Positions 1-7,420 of a stretch of 50,343 bases of DNA are shown piece by piece. This DNA is from Bisbaumannia pacifica (GTDB lineage Bacteria > Pseudomonadota > Gammaproteobacteria > Pseudomonadales > Halomonadaceae): NCBI RefSeq assembly GCF_007989625.1, contig NZ_BJUK01000026.1, positions 1 to 50,343 of the forward strand, written 5' to 3'. The notes under the pieces were generated by a model. It was not told where the DNA came from and did no database searches. It saw nothing but the letters and a program-made list of their open reading frames with translations. The stretch's first letter is position 1; each line of letters starts with the position of its first letter. The position numbers and the translations under genes are program-made.

Positions 1-135
1 CCGCGTCGCGGTCCGCTCCCTCGCCGGCTCGGGGCGTTCGGCCGGTGCCAGGTGAGACTCTTCATGGAAGGTATCCACGGGTGTGACTGGCTTACAAACC
101 CATACAAAGGCCCGCCCTCGGTCCATCGAGGGCTC
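1..135. other. No recognisable gene at left edge
   Basis: I see no convincing coding region in the first 135 bases. A short inverted repeat (CCCTCG/CGAGGG, about 115-132) lies just before the -10 of the lipoprotein gene. The sequence is probably intergenic, downstream or upstream of a gene outside the window. Confidence 0.4.
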
Positions 136-144
136 TGCTATGGT
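136..144 (+). promoter_or_regulatory. Extended -10 promoter for the small lipoprotein
   Basis: TGC followed by TATGGT at 139-144 reads as an extended -10 element about 40 bases before the start codon. No good -35 is visible (CCTCGG at the expected place), which fits an extended -10 type but keeps this tentative. Confidence 0.3.
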
Positions 145-185
145 GAATGTCGGTACTGTCCACAGTGGGATCTCAGGAGGAGACG

Positions 186-389
186 ATGACAGGCATGATG
201 CGTTATCTGGCGATCGCGGCCCTGGCGGCCATGATGGGGATGGGGCTGGCCGCTTGCGAAGATGATCCGGGGCCGGCGGAAGAGGCGGGACAGAATATCG
301 ATGAGGCCATGGAAGAGGCCGGCGAGAGCATCGAAGAGATGGGCGAAAGCCTTGAGGAGAGCGCCGAGGGGGGCTCCGATGGGTATTGA
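186..389 (+). CDS. Small entericidin-like lipoprotein
   Basis: A 67-residue protein starting at the ATG at 186, preceded by CAGGAGGAGA, a near-perfect ribosome binding site; the upstream in-frame ATG at 147 has none. Residues 1-18 form a signal peptide ending in the lipobox LAAC, so the mature protein should begin with a lipidated cysteine. The rest is very acidic and repeats a pattern like EEAGxxIxEAMEEAGESIEEMGESL, built of about 11-residue amphipathic turns, which suggests a helix or coiled coil. This resembles the entericidin and other small envelope lipoproteins, but no function can be assigned. It stands alone and is followed at once by a terminator. Confidence 0.75.
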   Translation: MTGMMRYLAIAALAAMMGMGLAACEDDPGPAEEAGQNIDEAMEEAGESIEEMGESLEESAEGGSDGY

Positions 390-416
390 TTCAGGACCGT
401 AGCAAGGCACTACGAT

Positions 417-440
417 AAGGCCGGGCAGATGCCCGGCCTT
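417..440 (+). terminator. Terminator of the lipoprotein gene
   Basis: Perfect 10-bp stem AAGGCCGGGC/GCCCGGCCTT with loop AGAT, followed by GCTCGTTTC. It lies between convergent genes and can also serve the Tim44-like gene on the opposite strand. Confidence 0.8.
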
Positions 441-464
441 GCTCGTTTCTAGCCGTGAGGGGGC

Positions 465-1277
465 TCAGGTGCCGGCGTTCTGCTCGATACCCTGGAGGTA
501 CCAGGGAGCATCCTCGCGGAGCTCACGAATCAGGTGCCAGGTCTCGTTGAACTCGTTGTGCTCGCCGTTCTCGTCGATGATGCCATGGAAGATCACCGTG
601 GCCTCGGCCTGGTTGCCGATCTCCTGGACGCTGCCCAGCTCGGCGAACAGGCGCACGATCTCGGTACGGTTGTTGGCCGGGTGCTGATCGCGCTCCTGGC
701 GTAGCAGGTTGTAGAGCTCGGGGGTGACATAGTCCTGGATCTGGGAGAAGTCGTTATTGTCCCAGGCCCGCTGCAGGGTCATGAAGTGCTCCTTGGCGCC
801 GCCCAGGAAGCGCTCTCGGTCGAACCACTCGGGCTCGCTGCCCATGCCGCCGAGGCTACCCGCGGCCGGCGTGGACTCGGCCTGGAAGGCCTGAGGTTCG
901 GGGCGCTGCGGAGCCGGCCCCGCGGCGGGGGCCACGCGCCGGCGGGCCAGCAGCCGGAACAGCAGGAAGGCGATGCCGGCGACCAGCAGGAGATCCATCA
1001 GGCGAAGCTCGTCAAAGGCGCCGCCGAAGAAGAGGGCGGCTAACAGGCCGCCGGCCAGCATGCCTCCGAGCATCCCGCCCAGGCCGCGGCCACGCGAGGG
1101 GTTGGCTGCCTGGTTGGGTGTTTGGCCCTGGGTGGCCTTGGCGGTGGTGGGCGGCGAGGCGGAGCGGGAAACGCTACCGATACTGCCGCCGCCACCCAGG
1201 CGGCGGGCTTCTGCGTGGTCGACGGCGAGGCCAAAGCCGAGCACGCTGACCAGCAGCATGACGAAGAGATGGCGCAT
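465..1277 (-). CDS. Tim44-like domain membrane protein
   Basis: 270 residues. A signal peptide covers residues 1-24 (ends AEA), followed by a Gly/Ser/Pro-rich segment, two hydrophobic helices (about 68-87, Gly-rich, and 91-110, ending in RLLARRR) and, after a Pro-rich linker, a C-terminal Tim44-like domain (about 155-268) with the typical FMTLQRAWDNND and LYNLLRQERD helices and a WHLIRELR strand near the end. In bacteria this family is found in the inner membrane; the domain is a cystatin-like lipid or protein binding fold related to mitochondrial Tim44, but its bacterial role is not defined. It is monocistronic and divergent from the hydrolase at 1380. Confidence 0.8.
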   Translation of the reverse strand: MRHLFVMLLVSVLGFGLAVDHAEARRLGGGGSIGSVSRSASPPTTAKATQGQTPNQAANPSRGRGLGGMLGGMLAGGLLAALFFGGAFDELRLMDLLLVAGIAFLLFRLLARRRVAPAAGPAPQRPEPQAFQAESTPAAGSLGGMGSEPEWFDRERFLGGAKEHFMTLQRAWDNNDFSQIQDYVTPELYNLLRQERDQHPANNRTEIVRLFAELGSVQEIGNQAEATVIFHGIIDENGEHNEFNETWHLIRELREDAPWYLQGIEQNAGT

Positions 1278-1379
1278 GGGGTATCTCCAGAGTTGAAGGA
1301 TGGTGAGGTGTCAGGAAGTCTCGGGCCCTCTATTCTAGCCACTACGCGAGGCAACGGAACCAATTATCGGAGAGAGCTC

Positions 1380-1955
1380 ATGCGCCTGGAATCTGAGGAA
1401 AGCCTGTTATTGATCGTCGACCTGCAGAGTCGCCTGTTACCGGTGATTCATGGGGGGGAGCAGGCGGTGGAGGAGGCGGGCTGGCTGGGCGAGGTGGCTC
1501 AGGCCCTGAGCGTGCCGGTGTGGATCACCGAGCAGTATCCCCAGGGGCTAGGAGGCTCCGATCCGCGGCTGGTGGCGCGTCTGCCCGAGGCACGCATCTT
1601 CCAGAAGGCGCACTTCGGCGTCCATGACGAGGCGACCTTCGCCGAGGCGCTGCGCGAGAGCGGCAAGCGTCAGGTGGTGATCTGTGGTAGTGAGGCGCAT
1701 ATCTGCGTGATGCAGAGTGCCCTGGGGCTGCTGGATGCCGGCTACGAGGTCTACTGGCTGGTGGAGGCCACCGCCAGCCGTCGCCCGGAGGAGGCGCGGC
1801 TGGCTCGCGAGCGGGTAACCGCCATGGGCGCGATCCCGGTGAGTGCCGACATGGTGGCCTATGAGTGGCTGAATCGCTGCGATGACGAGCGCTTCAAGGC
1901 CGTGCACCGCGCCTACCTCCGAGAGCGCTCGGACCGCTCCCTGCGCTTCTTCTGA
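1380..1955 (+). CDS. Isochorismatase-family cysteine hydrolase
   Basis: 191 residues from the ATG at 1380, preceded by CGGAGAGAG. The whole protein is one isochorismatase-like alpha/beta domain with the usual catalytic triad: Asp14 in LLIVDLQ, Lys76 in FQKAHFG, and Cys109 in SEAHICVMQSAL, the nucleophile. Length and the absence of extra domains fit the YcaC-like/nicotinamidase-related branch of unknown substrate, not true isochorismatases of siderophore synthesis; there are no siderophore genes nearby. It ends 7 bases before the convergent yaaA stop. The hydrolase assignment is firm and the substrate is unknown. Confidence 0.85.
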   Translation: MRLESEESLLLIVDLQSRLLPVIHGGEQAVEEAGWLGEVAQALSVPVWITEQYPQGLGGSDPRLVARLPEARIFQKAHFGVHDEATFAEALRESGKRQVVICGSEAHICVMQSALGLLDAGYEVYWLVEATASRRPEEARLARERVTAMGAIPVSADMVAYEWLNRCDDERFKAVHRAYLRERSDRSLRFF

Positions 1956-1962
1956 GGGGGCC

Positions 1963-2742
1963 TCAGGCCGCTGCCTCGGGGCGGGTAAAGACCAGGGTAT
2001 CGCCCTGGGACAGCTCGGCGTCGAAGCGGTAGCCGGCCACATCGAACTCCTTGAGCCGCTCCGGGTCCTCCAGGCGCTGGCGAATCATCCAGGCGGCCAT
2101 CAGGCCGCGGGCCTTCTTGGCATAGAAGCTGATGATCTTCAGCTTGCCGTTCTTCTCGTCCTTGAACACCGGGGTGATGACCCGGGCCCGCAGCTTGCGG
2201 GTATCGATGGCCTTGAAGTACTCGTTGGAGGCCAGGTTGACCAGCACCGGGGTACCGCTGTCGGCCACCGCCTTGTCCAGCTCGGCGGTCAGCAGCGGCC
2301 TCCAGAAGGCGTAGAGGTCCTTGCCGGCGGCATTCTCCAGCTTGGTGCCCATCTCCAGGCGATAGGGCTGGATCAGGTCGAGGGGGCGCAGCAGGCCATA
2401 GAGGCCGGAGAGAATCCGCAGATGGCGCTGGGCGAAGGCGTTGTCCTCGTCGTCGAAGCTCGCCGCTTCCAGGCCCACATAGACGTCGCCCTGGAAGGCC
2501 TGGGCGGCGGGCTTGGCATTCTCGGGGCCGAAGGGGGGCGCCCAATCGGCGAAGCGGGCGGCATTGAGACCGGCCAGCTTGTCGCTGATGCCCATCAGCT
2601 CGCTGAGGCGCTGGGGGGAGTAGTCGCGCAGGATCTCGATCAGTGCCTGACTGCGCTCCAGATAATCCGGCTGGGTGTGGATGGCCGTGGTGGCCGGGGA
2701 CTCGAAGTCTAGCGTCTTGGCGGGCGAGATCACGCTCAGCAT
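1963..2742 (-). CDS. yaaA: Peroxide stress protein YaaA (DUF328)
   Basis: 259 residues, very close along its length to E. coli YaaA: starts [13 protein letters not shown], followed by [39 protein letters not shown] and the C-terminal [11 protein letters not shown]. coli YaaA is an OxyR-regulated protein that lowers free iron and limits DNA and protein damage under peroxide; it binds DNA through a helix-hairpin-helix-like cationic face. An upstream extended -10 (TGATATACT) suggests its own transcript. No OxyR-site claim can be made from the sequence. Confidence 0.92.
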   Translation of the reverse strand: MLSVISPAKTLDFESPATTAIHTQPDYLERSQALIEILRDYSPQRLSELMGISDKLAGLNAARFADWAPPFGPENAKPAAQAFQGDVYVGLEAASFDDEDNAFAQRHLRILSGLYGLLRPLDLIQPYRLEMGTKLENAAGKDLYAFWRPLLTAELDKAVADSGTPVLVNLASNEYFKAIDTRKLRARVITPVFKDEKNGKLKIISFYAKKARGLMAAWMIRQRLEDPERLKEFDVAGYRFDAELSQGDTLVFTRPEAAA

Positions 2743-2775
2743 GGGGCGCTCCTGGTCCTGATGAAGAGAGTGTCG

Positions 2776-2784
2776 AGTATATCA
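2776..2784 (-). promoter_or_regulatory. Extended -10 promoter of yaaA
   Basis: On the minus strand TGA-TATACT sits about 34 bases before the yaaA start. The -35 region falls in the base of the large inverted repeat at 2795-2829 and is poor, so this relies on the extended -10. Confidence 0.4.
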
Positions 2785-2794
2785 GGCGCTGTCT

Positions 2795-2829
2795 CCCCAC
2801 GGGGCTATCGAGGCGATAGCCCCGTGGGG
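2795..2829. terminator. Perfect 16-bp hairpin after tas
   Basis: CCCCACGGGGCTATCG and its exact reverse complement, separated by AGG, lie 8 bases past the tas stop codon. The position suggests termination or 3'-end protection of the tas mRNA. Neither strand has a following T-run, so intrinsic termination would be atypical. Confidence 0.6.
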
Positions 2830-2836
2830 CATGGCC

Positions 2837-3868
2837 TCAGGGGCAGGGGTTGGGCTGTCGCCGATGGACCGCCTCGATGGCTTCCAGTACGGCCGGTTCG
2901 AGCTTCAGGGACTCGCTGGCCAGGTTGCTCTCCAGCTGCTCCATGGTGGTGGCGCCGATGATATTGCTGGTCAGGAAGGAGCGGGAATTGACGAAGGCCA
3001 GGGCCATCTGCGCCGGGTCTAGGTCGTGTTCCCGGGCGATCTCCACATAGGCCCGAGTCGCCTCCATGGCGCTCTGGGAGTTGTAGCGCTGGAAGCGCTC
3101 GAAGAGGGTCAGGCGCGCGCCGGGGGGCCATTGGCCATCCAGGTACTTGCCGGAGAGCACCCCGAAGGCCAGCGGCGAGTAGGCCAGCAGGCCGACGTTC
3201 TCGCGATGGGCGATCTCGGCGAGGCCGATCTCGAAGGTGCGATTGAGCAGGTTGTAGGGGTTCTGGATGCTGGCCACCTTGGGCAGGTCGAGGCGCTCCG
3301 CCAGGCGCAGGCTCTGCATCAATCCCCAGGGCGTCTCGTTGGAGAGGCCGATGGCGCGAACCTTGCCGCTCTCTACCAGTTCCTGGAGGGCCGAGAGGCT
3401 CTCCTCCAGGGGCGTGCTGACCTCCTCCTCCTTGTGCTCGTAGCCCATGCGGCCGAAGAAGTTGGTGTAGCGATCGGGCCAATGCAGCTGGTAGAGGTCG
3501 ATATAATCGGTCTGCAGGCGCCGCAGGCTGGTCTCCACCGCCTGGTGGATCTGCTCCCGGGTCAGTCGCGAGCCGCCCCGCAGGTAGTCCATGCCGGGGC
3601 CGGCGATCTTGCTGGCGATGATCACGTCGTCCCGGGAGCCGCGGGCCTTGAGCCAGTTGCCGATGTAGGTCTCGGTGCGCCCCTGGGTCTCGGCGCGAGG
3701 CGGCACCGGGTACATCTCGGCGGTATCGATAAAATTGATACCGAAGGCCACCGCCCGGTCGAGCTGCTCGTGGGCCTCGGCTTCGCTGTTCTGCTCACCG
3801 AAGGTCATGGTGCCCAGGCATAGGCGACTGACCTCGATTCCGGTGTCGCCAAGCGGTCGGGTCTGCAT
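2837..3868 (-). CDS. tas: NADP(H)-dependent aldo/keto reductase Tas
   Basis: 343 residues from the ATG at 3868, giving MQTRPLGDTGIEVSRLCLG as in E. coli Tas; a longer in-frame extension upstream has no family match. Key regions are GTMTFGEQNSEAEAHEQLD, the Tas/YajO-typical DTAEMYPVPPR with catalytic Asp and Tyr, Lys in IIASKIAGPG, and QTDYIDLYQLHWP with the catalytic His. Near the C-terminus, GATTMEQLESN contacts NADP(H). Tas was isolated in E. coli as a suppressor of tyrosine auxotrophy; its physiological substrate is unknown. The gene is monocistronic, with its own promoter at 3902-3930 and a hairpin behind it. Confidence 0.9.
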   Translation of the reverse strand: MQTRPLGDTGIEVSRLCLGTMTFGEQNSEAEAHEQLDRAVAFGINFIDTAEMYPVPPRAETQGRTETYIGNWLKARGSRDDVIIASKIAGPGMDYLRGGSRLTREQIHQAVETSLRRLQTDYIDLYQLHWPDRYTNFFGRMGYEHKEEEVSTPLEESLSALQELVESGKVRAIGLSNETPWGLMQSLRLAERLDLPKVASIQNPYNLLNRTFEIGLAEIAHRENVGLLAYSPLAFGVLSGKYLDGQWPPGARLTLFERFQRYNSQSAMEATRAYVEIAREHDLDPAQMALAFVNSRSFLTSNIIGATTMEQLESNLASESLKLEPAVLEAIEAVHRRQPNPCP

Positions 3869-3901
3869 GGATCCACTCCTGATCTCGCGATAATTTAGGG
3901 C

Positions 3902-3930
3902 ATGGTAGCCAGGCCCCGGGGCGGCGGCAA
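3902..3930 (-). promoter_or_regulatory. Sigma-70 promoter of tas
   Basis: On the minus strand TTGCCG (3925-3930) and TACCAT (3902-3907) are separated by 17 bases, about 34 bases before the tas start codon. Confidence 0.5.
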
Positions 3931-3963
3931 ACCCGGTGCGGCCGAAGGCCGCCCTCACGAGGG

Positions 3964-3992
3964 TTGAGTCGCCCCGGTGAGGGGCGTATGCT
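3964..3992 (+). promoter_or_regulatory. Sigma-70 promoter of the Sel1-repeat gene
   Basis: TTGAGT (3964-3969), 17-base spacer, TATGCT (3987-3992). The predicted transcript has a leader of about 110 bases before the ATG at 4111. The leader contains a weak hairpin around 4008-4027 (CGCCA/TGGCG). Confidence 0.5.
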
Positions 3993-4110
3993 TGCGGCCC
4001 ATTCGCCAGAACAGCGGGTTTTGGCGATGCAGTGACGCTTGGATACTGGCCTATGCTGTATCAGGAGCCGGTCCATCTCTTCGCTACTCAGGAATGCAAG
4101 GTTGTTTGCC

Positions 4111-4635
4111 ATGCCGCAGGCATCTTCACTGTTCACGCGCCTTGAATATCGACTGGCAGAGCAGCTCTTTCATCTGCGCTGGTTACCGCGTTCGCCGCGT
4201 ACCCAGCGGCTGACCATGCATCTGTTCCAGCGCTGCGCCGATGCCGGTCATCCCGGCGCCCTGTCGCTCTACGGCCATATGCTCTTTCATCGCGGCGTCT
4301 CGCCCCAGGACAAGGCCCGCGGTGCGCGCTATGTCCTCGAGGCGGCGCAGAGCGGCGATGTCCGCGCCCAGTATCAGCTGGCCGCTATCTATGAGCATGG
4401 CTGCGCCCAGTACCCGCGTCGCGATGACCATGCCGTGACCTGGTATGCCCGGGCCGGCGAGGCGGGCCATCCGCTGGCCGCCGAGCGCCTGGCCAAGGCC
4501 TATCGCCAGGGGGAGCTCGGCCTGGCGGTGGATGCCGAACAGGCCGCCTACTGGCAATCCCTGGCCGACCGTCAGCTGGAGCCTGCCCTCTGGTCGCCCC
4601 CCGACCTGCCCGACGCCCCCGCCTCACGCCACTGA
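4111..4635 (+). CDS. Sel1/TPR-like repeat protein
   Basis: 174 residues from the ATG at 4111 (MPQASSLFTRLEYR); the upstream in-frame ATG at 4039 adds a segment with no family character. Three to four Sel1-like helical repeats of about 36 residues are visible, including HPGALSLYGHMLF, DVRAQYQLAAIYEHG and HPLAAERLAKAYRQG with the A-x-Y-x-G-type turns. Such repeats form a superhelical protein-binding surface. There is no signal peptide, so it is probably cytoplasmic. It is a single gene between divergent tas and the exonuclease. Its partner is unknown. Confidence 0.8.
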   Translation: MPQASSLFTRLEYRLAEQLFHLRWLPRSPRTQRLTMHLFQRCADAGHPGALSLYGHMLFHRGVSPQDKARGARYVLEAAQSGDVRAQYQLAAIYEHGCAQYPRRDDHAVTWYARAGEAGHPLAAERLAKAYRQGELGLAVDAEQAAYWQSLADRQLEPALWSPPDLPDAPASRH

Positions 4636-4726
4636 ATTCGACCCGGCGCCGCTAACCCAGTAGGCTGGAATGATCCCCGGGTTCGCCATGACCCCGGCCG
4701 CCCCTTGTTAACCAGAGGATGCCCGA

Positions 4727-5236
4727 GTGACGCTGCCGACACTGCTGGATATCGAGGCGTCCGGGTTCGGGCGCGGTAGCTACCCCATCGAGGTGGGCAT
4801 CGCGCGGGCCGATGGCAGCAGTTGCGCTTTCCTGATCCAGCCCCTGACGGAGTGGGTGCACTGGGATCCCAAGGCCGAGTTGCTGCATGGCATCTCCCGG
4901 GCGCGTCTAGCCCGCGAGGGGCACCCGGTGGATGAGGTGGCGCGCTGGCTCAATGATGAGCTGGCCCAGGTGGGAGTGGCCTACAGCGATAGCTGGGGAT
5001 ACGACAACACCTGGCTGTCGTTGCTCTTTCATCACGCCGGGGTGCTGCCGCGTTTTCGCCTGGAGGCGCTACGCCGCCTGCTCGACGAGCGGCAGCAGGC
5101 GCTCTGGAAGGCGACCAAGGAGGCCCTGGTGGTAGAGCTGGGTATTCATCGTCACCGCGCCGGCGACGATGCCCGCCTGCTGCAGCAGACCTATGCCCGC
5201 ACCCGGGCCTTGGCACAAGGCAGCGCCGCCGACTGA
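4727..5236 (+). CDS. DnaQ-like DEDDh 3'-5' exonuclease domain protein
   Basis: 169 residues with a GTG start at 4727. The four acidic metal ligands and general-base histidine of DEDDh exonucleases can be seen: LLDIEASGFG (Asp8, Glu10), an Asp in SDSWGYDNTWL, and HRHRAGDDARLL with the catalytic His and Asp. The protein is only the nuclease domain and the LLxIEASG start is typical of a family of stand-alone RNase T/DnaQ-like proteins of unknown substrate. Codon use and GC match the neighbours. It ends 6 bases before the convergent LOG gene. Confidence 0.8.
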   Translation: MTLPTLLDIEASGFGRGSYPIEVGIARADGSSCAFLIQPLTEWVHWDPKAELLHGISRARLAREGHPVDEVARWLNDELAQVGVAYSDSWGYDNTWLSLLFHHAGVLPRFRLEALRRLLDERQQALWKATKEALVVELGIHRHRAGDDARLLQQTYARTRALAQGSAAD

Positions 5237-5242
5237 GCGAGC

Positions 5243-5794
5243 CTATTCAGTCGCCAGATGTGTCTCCAGGGCGTCGAGCAGTGCCTGGGGCGTGGTCGCG
5301 GCGAGCAGCCGATCCCGGGTGCGTTGATCCAGGAAACCCGCCGCGACGGTGCCGTCCATAAAGTCCAGCAGGGGGGTATAGAAGCCGCCGCTGTCGAGCA
5401 CGCCCAGGGGCTTGTCGTGGAGCCCCAGGTAGTGCCAGGTCCAGATCTCGAACAGTTCCTCCAGGGTGCCAATGCCGCCGGGCAGGGCGATAAAGGCGTC
5501 CGCATGGGCGGCCATGGTGGCCTTGCGCTCGTGCATGTCGGTGACCCGAATCAGCTCGCTGAGCCCCTGGTGCGCCTGCTCCCGAGCCACCAGGTGGCGT
5601 GGCATCACGCCGATCACCTGGCCGCCCGCCGCCAGGGCGGCATCGGCGAGGCGTCCCATCAGGCCGACCCGGGCGCCGCCATAGACCAGGCGATGGCCAC
5701 GCCGGGCGATCAGTCGCCCCAGGGCCTCGGTGGCCTCACGGTGGCGGGGATCCTCGCCATCCCGCGAGCCCAGATAGACACAGATACTTGCCAT
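5243..5794 (-). CDS. LOG-family nucleotide 5'-phosphate phosphoribohydrolase
   Basis: 183 residues, TIGR00730/LOG family. The substrate-binding loop LVYGGARVGLMG (about 36-47) and the signature PGGIGTLEELFEIWTW (about 105-120), with R90/K91 of MHERK, match active LOG enzymes, which release the base from cytokinin riboside monophosphate or other nucleoside monophosphates. In bacteria the physiological role is often AMP or purine turnover. RBS AAGGAGTAA precedes the ATG. It is transcribed alone, upstream of nothing; the gene behind its promoter region points the same way and ends in its own terminator. Confidence 0.88.
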   Translation of the reverse strand: MASICVYLGSRDGEDPRHREATEALGRLIARRGHRLVYGGARVGLMGRLADAALAAGGQVIGVMPRHLVAREQAHQGLSELIRVTDMHERKATMAAHADAFIALPGGIGTLEELFEIWTWHYLGLHDKPLGVLDSGGFYTPLLDFMDGTVAAGFLDQRTRDRLLAATTPQALLDALETHLATE

Positions 5795-5860
5795 GCATTA
5801 CTCCTTGCTCGTCGTGGAGCGGCTTCCGGCCGCCATACCCTGAATCGTACCCTCAAACGC

Positions 5861-5888
5861 GGAAGGGGCACCCAGCGGTGCCCCTTCC
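5861..5888 (-). terminator. Terminator of the DUF501 operon
   Basis: Perfect 12-bp stem GGAAGGGGCACC/GGTGCCCCTTCC with loop of four bases, placed 22 bases past the stop of the 41-aa ORF on the minus strand. On that strand the stem is followed by GCGTTTGAG, so the T-run is short. Confidence 0.7.
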
Positions 5889-5909
5889 TGGGTCGTGCGT
5901 CGGTCGCGT

Positions 5910-6035
5910 TTAGCGGCTGCTGCGGCTGGCATCGCGACGCATGGCGTCACGCAGCAGCTTGATGCCGACGCCGCTGATGACGAACATGCTGCCGATCAGG
6001 ACCAGGCTGGCGACCACATGGGTATCGAAATACAT
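5910..6035 (-). CDS. 41-residue single-span membrane peptide
   Basis: A short ORF with ATG at 6033-6035 preceded by AAAGGAGA, an excellent ribosome binding site, and stop TAA at 5910. The peptide begins MYFDTHVVASLVLIGSMFVI, has one hydrophobic helix (about residues 7-27) and a basic, Ser/Arg-rich tail (KLLRDAMRRDASRSSR), giving a predicted N-out, C-in inner-membrane peptide. It follows the DUF501 gene by 40 bases and precedes a strong terminator, so it is the last gene of that operon. Function unknown. The combination of start site, composition and terminator makes it likely real. Confidence 0.7.
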   Translation of the reverse strand: MYFDTHVVASLVLIGSMFVISGVGIKLLRDAMRRDASRSSR

Positions 6036-6075
6036 GGAGATATCTCCTTTAGAGGGGTGTCAGGGGGAGGGGAAA

Positions 6076-6597
6076 TCAGGGCAGGCAGTCGGCGACGCCA
6101 TACTCGGCGTCCAGCCACTGGCCGATGATATTGTCGCCGCCCAGGTGGTGGGCGTACTGGGTATGCAGGCAGCGCACCTGGTCCCAGTTGGCGATGCCGC
6201 CGATGCCGCGGTGGCGAAGCAGCTCCGCATAGCCCAGGCGCTCCGCTTCGGCCTGCTGGGTCGGGCTCATGGAGGCCCAGCGACGGGCCACATAGTCCTC
6301 GTGGCTGCGGTGGTAGGCGGCCAGGAAGTCGGGATCTTCCTTGAGGCGGGCCTCCAGGCGCTTGATCACCCCGGCGGCCTCGATATGCGACAGCTCCACC
6401 TTGAGGCGCTCGGAGCAGAGCCAGAAGAGGGTCGGGAAGGGCTTGCCGTCGACCAGGGAGTGCATGCGCAGCACCAGGGGGGTGCCTTCGCCATCGGTGG
6501 CGACCACGGCCTGAATGCCACGCGGGGCACGGCCGAGCTGCTCGGTGATGATCGCCAGTTGACGCTCATCGGGAATCTGATCGGTGGGGATCACCAT
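6076..6597 (-). CDS. DUF501 domain protein
   Basis: 173 residues starting MVIPTDQIPDERQLAII. It shows the DUF501 pattern: LGRAPRGIQAVVA near the N-terminus, TPLVLRMHSLVDGKPFPTLF, WLCSERL, a central helix rich in charged residues, and the conserved C-terminal GIGGIANWDQVRCLHTQYAHHL with Cys/His that could bind metal. The function of DUF501 is unknown. The reading frame overlaps the end of the upstream 109-aa gene by 32 bases, so the two are probably translationally coupled. Confidence 0.85.
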   Translation of the reverse strand: MVIPTDQIPDERQLAIITEQLGRAPRGIQAVVATDGEGTPLVLRMHSLVDGKPFPTLFWLCSERLKVELSHIEAAGVIKRLEARLKEDPDFLAAYHRSHEDYVARRWASMSPTQQAEAERLGYAELLRHRGIGGIANWDQVRCLHTQYAHHLGGDNIIGQWLDAEYGVADCLP

Positions 6598-6895
6598 CTT
6601 GGGGGTCTCGCAGAAACTTGTTCGAGCGCCCCACGGCACGAAAGAAGGCTTGATTGAGCTGGGCCGGCGTGGGCACATAGCACCACTGCCGTTCACAGTA
6701 GTCGAGGGCCCGAGCCATCAGCGCATCGTAGAGGCGGTTGAAGGGAGCATCATAATCGTAAGGGTCGGCCCCGAACAACCGGATATGCGGGTAGTCGGCG
6801 AATCGTTCCACGAAGTAGCGCTCCAGGTCCGCCTCCACGGCGCGATGGGTCGCGGTATTGTCGGGGTCGAGCCACAGGTTGTAGCGGATCGCCAT
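6566..6895 (-). CDS. Uncharacterised 109-residue protein upstream of DUF501
   Basis: The ATG at 6895 has AGGAGG in front of it, so I prefer it to the longer frame from 6931. The protein is compact and aromatic-rich (RYNLWLDPDNTATHRAVEA, YPHIRLFGADPYDYDAPFNR, YCERQWCYVPTP), without signal peptide or membrane span. I do not recognise the family. Its last 32 bases overlap the DUF501 start in another frame, and the C-terminal tail is charged and low in hydrophobic residues, so the annotated end could be a frameshifted tail; the overlap may still be native. Likely first gene of the operon with DUF501 and the 41-aa peptide. Confidence 0.6.
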   Translation of the reverse strand: MAIRYNLWLDPDNTATHRAVEADLERYFVERFADYPHIRLFGADPYDYDAPFNRLYDALMARALDYCERQWCYVPTPAQLNQAFFRAVGRSNKFLRDPQDGDPHRSDSR

Positions 6896-6949
6896 GATGG
6901 CCTCCTGTCGCGGGGGATAGGCCTGAGACAACGGTCGGGCGGGAAAGGC

Positions 6950-7420
6950 TCACGCCCGTGCCAGGTCGGCGAAGCGTCCGGCACAGAGGCGAGCCAGGTC
7001 GGCCGGGGCCAGGGCCACTTCCAGGCCCCGCTTGCCGGCGCTGATATGCAGCGTCGACAGCGCCTCGGCACGGCGATCGATAAAGGTCGGCAGGCGCTTC
7101 TTCTGCCCCAGCGGACTGATGCCGCCGACCACATAGCCGGTGGCTCGCTGGGCCGCCTCGGGCTCTGCCATCTGGGCCTTCTTGGCGCCAGCGGCCCGGG
7201 CCAGGGCCTTGAGGTCGAGTTGATCGGTCACCGCCACCAGGGCCACCGCCAGACGGCCATCATCGAGCTTGGCCACCAGCGTCTTGAACACCGTTTCGGG
7301 GGCGAGGTCCAGGGCCTCGGCGGCCTCCAGGCCATAGGCGGGGGCACGCGGGTCATGGGCGTAGCTCAGCACCCGATGGGGCACGCCGGCTCGCTCCAGG
7401 GCGCGGATGGCCGGGGTCAC
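6950..7420 (-). CDS. ybaK: Cys-tRNA(Pro)/Cys-tRNA(Cys) deacylase YbaK
   Basis: 156 residues of the YbaK/EbsC/ProX fold. Lys46 in TVFKTLVA sits where the catalytic lysine of YbaK lies, and the loop GYVVGGISPLGQKKRLP carries the conserved GGxSP(L/F)G motif. YbaK clears Cys wrongly attached to tRNA(Pro) by prolyl-tRNA synthetase, acting in trans with ProRS. The start codon overlaps the stop of the thioesterase gene (ATGA), so both are made from one mRNA with promoter at 7858-7885. Confidence 0.9.
   Translation of the reverse strand: MTPAIRALERAGVPHRVLSYAHDPRAPAYGLEAAEALDLAPETVFKTLVAKLDDGRLAVALVAVTDQLDLKALARAAGAKKAQMAEPEAAQRATGYVVGGISPLGQKKRLPTFIDRRAEALSTLHISAGKRGLEVALAPADLARLCAGRFADLARA

Noticed and set aside
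1378-1955. Isochorismatase of siderophore synthesis
   Set aside because: No carrier-protein domain and no siderophore genes nearby; only the general hydrolase family is supported.
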